A DNA stretch of 64,000 nt from Marinobacter adhaerens HP15. GTDB taxonomy: Bacteria; Pseudomonadota; Gammaproteobacteria; Pseudomonadales; Oleiphilaceae. The translations under genes and the position numbers were made by a program. The DNA lies in NCBI RefSeq assembly GCF_000166295.1, contig NC_017506.1:930001-994000 (forward strand), written 5' to 3'. Below the pieces are notes generated by a model. The model worked only from the letters and a program-made list of their open reading frames with translations. It was not told the origin of the DNA and searched no databases. Shown piece by piece: positions 60,304 through 64,000 of the stretch; within the stretch, counting starts at the first letter, position 1; every line of letters begins with the position of its first letter.

Positions 60304-63279
60304 ATGAAAGGCCTGTCGATTCCAAGACCCGGCTCACCGGGCGGCATCCTCTTGTTTCTGGTTTTCTGGTTCCTGGTCTCCGGCAACGCTGTCTCCGAGT
60401 CGGCGACGATCAACAAACGGGCCCAGCCCGGTTGGGTCACCAATATGGAGATCCCACCGTCCGAAGCTTCCGGAGGAGTGGGATTAGGCGGAGTGGAGTA
60501 CCTGCTCTACGACCTTCAAACCGATCTGCGGGACGCAAAGATTCGTCAGTACTTTCGAATTGCCAGCCAGATCCGTAATGAAGAGGGCCTTCGGGAGCTG
60601 TCCTCGCTTTCCGTTGTGTTCGATCCCGACTATGAATCATTGTCCTTCCACAGCCTCAGGATTCACCGCGGTGACCTTGTCATCGATCGTCTGGATGAAG
60701 CCCAGTTTCAGATTCTCCAGCGTGAGTCCAACCTTGAGCGGCAGATATACGACGGCTCGCTAACGGCTCACCTGATACTGGAGGATCTCCGCGTCGGTGA
60801 CGTCGTGGAATACAGTTATAGCCTGGAGGGTAACAACCCCGTTTTTGATGGTCGTTTTTCTGGCCATTACTCGTTGCAATGGCAGGTACCGGTGCTTCGG
60901 CACCGACTACGTTTTCTGACCGACGAGGGCAGCCCGCTGCACATTCAGCCCTCGTCTCCGAATTTCCGATTCACCCGCACTGCTGAAACTGAAACCGTGG
61001 AATATGTCCTGCGTCAGGAAGCGACGGAGGCCCGGCCAGTCGAAGGTGGTACGCCCAGCTGGTATCGCCCGGTCGCCCATGTGAGTGTGAGTCAATTCCA
61101 GAGCTGGGAAGATGTGCAGCAATGGGCCGCTCCCTTGTATGCCGTGTCTACCCCGGTATCGGAGGAGGTCCGGGAAATCGCCGAGACCATCGCCCAACAG
61201 CATCAGGCACCAGAGCAACGCCTGCAGGCCGCCCTGGATTTTGTACAGCGGGAAATTCGTTACGTCGGCATAGAGATGGGCGCGCATTCCTATCAACCCC
61301 GCCCGCCTGAAAAAGTTCTGCAGCGCCGCTTTGGTGACTGCAAAGATAAAACGCTACTGCTCAATACTCTCCTTGGCCAAATGGGCATTACGGCCCACCC
61401 CGTTCTGGTTAATACCGACCTTCGGCACAAAGTTGCCGAGTCCGCTCCCTCGCCTTTCGCCTTTGACCATGTTATTACCCAGGCTCACATCGGTGATTCA
61501 CTCTATTGGGTGGATGGCACCAACACTCATCAAAGAGGTGCTCTGAATCGCCGGACCCTGGCCGACTTTGCCGCCGGCCTGGTTCTTGACGGGCAGAATA
61601 ACGGCATCACGTCCCATTACCCCGATTCGTCGACGCAGACGACACCCCGACTTGATATTGAACAAAAACTGTTTCTGGAAAAGGATCGCGATCAGCCTCT
61701 CGCGTTGCACATCAAAACGCAGATGAGTGGTGACGAAGCAACGACCATGCGTGGCCGCGTGGCGCAGGGCGGTGATGAGTTTCAGCAGGAATACATCCGT
61801 TATTACGAGTCGCTCTTTCCTGAATTGGAAGTCATCCAGAAGCCTGCCTATGTCGATCGGACCGGAAAAAACCAGATTGTCATCGATGAGCGTTATCGAG
61901 TGGCGGATTTATGGAGCACTGATGAGGGGGGCTTTACACAAACCCTTTGGCTGGAAGCAGATCAGATAGACGATTTTGCCGTGCCACCGAAGGATCAGAA
62001 TCGAAGCGATCCCTATCATCAATACCACCCCATCACCGTGCAACAGAAATGGGTCGTGGAGGGCCTCGATGAAAGCTGGTCTCTGCCCGCTGAACATGAG
62101 GTTGTGGACAACCCCTATTTCCGCTACGAGCGAGAGGTTTCCTTCAATAGCTATCGATTGGAAGTGACCCATCGATACCAGTCGAAGACTGACTTTGTGC
62201 CGGCGCAGGACATCACCCGCTACAACTCGGATATCGAAAAGCTGAAGACTCTGAGCTACTACGGACTGCAGGAACCGATGCCGCAGCTTGTAGCCGAGGA
62301 GGAAGATCATCGCATGATGATCATCAGCATTTTAGCCGGTGTGCTCTTTCTTCTGGTTTTGCTCATTATCATCGATTACATCATCGATCGGCGTCGTGAG
62401 AAAAAGCTCAATCTGGAAAGCCACTATTATCCAGTCTCATCCACCAAGTTCATTGCCCTCAGTGTAATTACGATCGGCCTTTATCAGGTCTTCTGGGGGT
62501 ACCGTAATTGGCGCTACATCAGCGAGCGTGATTCCCGAAGCCTGTGGAGCTGGGCACGTGGGCTGTTTATCACGATTACCTGCTACGGTTTGTTCGCCCA
62601 CGCGCGAAACAATGCTGTGGGCAGCTACCATTTGCCACTAGCCGCGCTATCGTGCGCATTATTAGCGATAGCGTTTTTCGTGCTTTCACTGATTCAGAGT
62701 GCAGACCAGACCCCGGCGCTCTTGATGCTGGTCACATTGATACTGGGGTCGCTCTGTCTGTTGCCTTTGCAGAACTATGTAAATCGACTTCCGGAGAACC
62801 GTGAGGCATTTGCATTCAACTCCCGTTGGCGCCTGCGGCATGCAGCCGCTGCACTCATTTTCTCGCTCATCATGGGCCTTATGGTGGCTGAAGAACTAAG
62901 CATCATTCCATCTGACCAAGTCGTTTCAGGCGAGGAACTCCCAGCTGACCTCAAACTGTTTTTATCCCGGCAATCGGTTATTGGTCCGCAAGAAGAAATC
63001 CTGAAGTTTTATTCCGACGCGCTTTGGGACTTCAGGCAGGATGGCAATGCGCTCACCAATGAGGGTGTTTTTTCGTATTGGCAGGACAACACTGGTGGAT
63101 TCCAGTTCGTCAAGGCAAGGTATGAGGATATTGCTGATTTGGAGGTTAAAAAAGGCGGTGCTCTGGAATCGACAATGCTCAAGGTCTTCCTGAAGGACGG
63201 CTCCTTTTTCTGGCTTGTACTTTCGGTCGACGGCGACGAATCTTTTGTTCAGAGTCTTGAGTCACGGCTGGCAACTTGA
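60304..63279 (+). CDS. Large DUF3857/transglutaminase-like membrane protein
   Basis: A 991-residue protein. Residues 1-33 form a signal peptide or membrane anchor; a DUF3857 domain (about 60-230) is followed by a transglutaminase-like core at about 300-420 with catalytic Cys in RFGDCKDKTLLLN, His in FDHVITQAHIGD and Asp in YWVDGTNTHQR. The C-terminal third has membrane helices (ISILAGVLFLLVLLIIIDYI and about five more between residues 710 and 870) and a soluble tail. This domain set is known in Gram-negative bacteria without clear function, often linked to envelope or polysaccharide processing. It starts 140 bases after the nucleotidyltransferase fragment. Confidence 0.87.
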   Translation: MKGLSIPRPGSPGGILLFLVFWFLVSGNAVSESATINKRAQPGWVTNMEIPPSEASGGVGLGGVEYLLYDLQTDLRDAKIRQYFRIASQIRNEEGLRELSSLSVVFDPDYESLSFHSLRIHRGDLVIDRLDEAQFQILQRESNLERQIYDGSLTAHLILEDLRVGDVVEYSYSLEGNNPVFDGRFSGHYSLQWQVPVLRHRLRFLTDEGSPLHIQPSSPNFRFTRTAETETVEYVLRQEATEARPVEGGTPSWYRPVAHVSVSQFQSWEDVQQWAAPLYAVSTPVSEEVREIAETIAQQHQAPEQRLQAALDFVQREIRYVGIEMGAHSYQPRPPEKVLQRRFGDCKDKTLLLNTLLGQMGITAHPVLVNTDLRHKVAESAPSPFAFDHVITQAHIGDSLYWVDGTNTHQRGALNRRTLADFAAGLVLDGQNNGITSHYPDSSTQTTPRLDIEQKLFLEKDRDQPLALHIKTQMSGDEATTMRGRVAQGGDEFQQEYIRYYESLFPELEVIQKPAYVDRTGKNQIVIDERYRVADLWSTDEGGFTQTLWLEADQIDDFAVPPKDQNRSDPYHQYHPITVQQKWVVEGLDESWSLPAEHEVVDNPYFRYEREVSFNSYRLEVTHRYQSKTDFVPAQDITRYNSDIEKLKTLSYYGLQEPMPQLVAEEEDHRMMIISILAGVLFLLVLLIIIDYIIDRRREKKLNLESHYYPVSSTKFIALSVITIGLYQVFWGYRNWRYISERDSRSLWSWARGLFITITCYGLFAHARNNAVGSYHLPLAALSCALLAIAFFVLSLIQSADQTPALLMLVTLILGSLCLLPLQNYVNRLPENREAFAFNSRWRLRHAAAALIFSLIMGLMVAEELSIIPSDQVVSGEELPADLKLFLSRQSVIGPQEEILKFYSDALWDFRQDGNALTNEGVFSYWQDNTGGFQFVKARYEDIADLEVKKGGALESTMLKVFLKDGSFFWLVLSVDGDESFVQSLESRLAT

Positions 63280-63470
63280 TGGAGGAAGCCGTGGAGAGAT
63301 TCAAAGTATTCTCGTATCGTTGAAGATTGCGAAATAGTTATCCTGCTTGGCGGTACGGCTGTCTGACAACCACGGTCTTGCTTTGGTTAGCCTCTGCGCC
63401 CAGTTTCACGATTGTTGAATCAGGAGGACTTTCCGCAGCGGAAAGCCCCCTAACTAAAACGCCTTGGCAC

Positions 63471-63974
63471 TTATTGGTATGCGCCCGCACTGTAAATCAA
63501 CTCGTAGCTGTGGCTGTAAATTTCCAGGATGTTGCCAAACGGGTCTTCCATGTAAATCATGCGGTAGGGCTTTTCGCCGGGGTAATAGTAGCGCGGTTTC
63601 TCCATGCGCTTTTTACCGCCCGCAGCCACAATCCTCTCAGCCAGTTCCTCTACGTTCGGGTCTTGCACACAGAAGTGAAAAACCCCGGTTTTCCAGTACT
63701 GGAAATTGTCTTCCGGGTTGGTCTGGTTCTTGAACTGAAAAAGCTCCACTCCGATTCGATCACCTGTTGATAGGTGAGCGATACGGAAGCTGCCCCAACC
63801 TGCGCCGAATACATCAGTGCACATCTCTCCGATGGCGCTGTCGTCCTCTTCGATCTCGGTTGGTTCCATAATCAGGTACCAACCCATCACCTCTGTGTAA
63901 AACTTTACGGCTTGCTCAAGGTCGGGCACGGATATGCCGATGTGTGAGAAATTTCTCGGGTAAACGTTGTTCAT
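63471..63974 (-). CDS. VOC (glyoxalase/dioxygenase superfamily) protein
   Basis: A 167-residue two-module VOC protein. Metal-ligand positions: His in FSHIGISVPDLEQ, Glu in GVELFQFKNQ, His in VFHFCVQD and Glu in NILEIYSHSY; this pattern fits glyoxalase I-like lyases, dioxygenases or fosfomycin-type proteins. No neighbouring pathway gene is present, so the substrate is unknown. AGGAGG precedes the ATG. Confidence 0.87.
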   Translation of the reverse strand: MNNVYPRNFSHIGISVPDLEQAVKFYTEVMGWYLIMEPTEIEEDDSAIGEMCTDVFGAGWGSFRIAHLSTGDRIGVELFQFKNQTNPEDNFQYWKTGVFHFCVQDPNVEELAERIVAAGGKKRMEKPRYYYPGEKPYRMIYMEDPFGNILEIYSHSYELIYSAGAYQ

Positions 63975-64000
63975 GTCCTGTCCTCCTCTGTTGGGACTGA

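Noticed and set aside
60437..60640. Small - strand ORF at the start of the transglutaminase-like gene
   Set aside because: Antisense shadow with no start signal.
63429..63447. CTTTCCGC / GCGGAAAG hairpin as a terminator
   Set aside because: Short stem and no T run on either strand.

Overview
The window looks like chromosome of a marine gammaproteobacterium, most probably Marinobacter or a close relative. This is inferred from the gene families, the moderately high GC of the core genes and the mix of putrescine, fatty-acid-type and amino-acid catabolism; there is no rRNA or marker gene to prove it. No tRNA, rRNA, CRISPR array or transposase was seen.

Layout. 1-2.6 kb is a degraded accessory stretch: one unknown protein, a broken partial duplicate of an AI-2E transporter gene, an open but unrecognised remnant, and two sulfatase-modifying-factor (FGE) type genes that converge, one of them only a C-terminal fragment. 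2.7-4.7 kb holds a DUF3592 protein and the intact AI-2E transporter. 4.8-14.9 kb is a catabolic and uptake cluster on the + strand: a zinc-type oxidoreductase, a proline-racemase-superfamily protein, an acyl-CoA ligase, a hotdog thioesterase, an alpha/beta hydrolase and a complete five-gene branched-chain-amino-acid type ABC importer. Near-palindromic operators precede the ligase and the importer. 15-22 kb carries a lipoprotein, an RND efflux pair, an extradiol dioxygenase, a DoxX protein and a LysR regulator. 22.1-31.5 kb is a putrescine module: PotFGHI importer plus PuuA, PuuB and PuuC. 31.7-45.5 kb holds a repeat-bearing lipoprotein, a PAS-GAF-GGDEF diguanylate cyclase, an ECF sigma/anti-sigma pair, an AraC regulator divergent from a KstD-like flavoprotein and an acetolactate-synthase-like enzyme, an AtoE-type transporter, an SGNH hydrolase, an SMR pump and a DUF2235 hydrolase.

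The most striking region is 45.97-57.26 kb: an integron cassette array of about 20 cassettes, all on the + strand. Each cassette gene is followed by an attC-like site with a TAAC-ending left box and a GTTRRRY-like right box around a GC-rich inverted repeat. No integron integrase lies in the window, so it is best described as a CALIN (cluster of attC sites lacking an integrase) or a detached piece of a chromosomal integron. Cassette products include a VIT-family membrane protein, DUF6998, barstar, MltR-like, PD-(D/E)xK-like, HNH, NIPSNAP, GNAT and DUF1272 proteins and many unknown secreted or lipoproteins. One cassette has no convincing ORF. The right end is cut off exactly at the stop codon of an MFS transporter gene; the left end is a 460-bp non-coding stretch full of inverted repeats.

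57.3-64 kb returns to ordinary chromosome: MFS transporter, MOSC protein, a frameshifted nucleotidyltransferase, a large DUF3857/transglutaminase membrane protein and a VOC-family protein.

Five genes in the window (near 4.95, 9.32, 42.87, 50.26 and 59.92 kb) are each broken by what looks like a single-base indel, mostly beside short homopolymers. Either the assembly has indel errors or several genes are recent pseudogenes.
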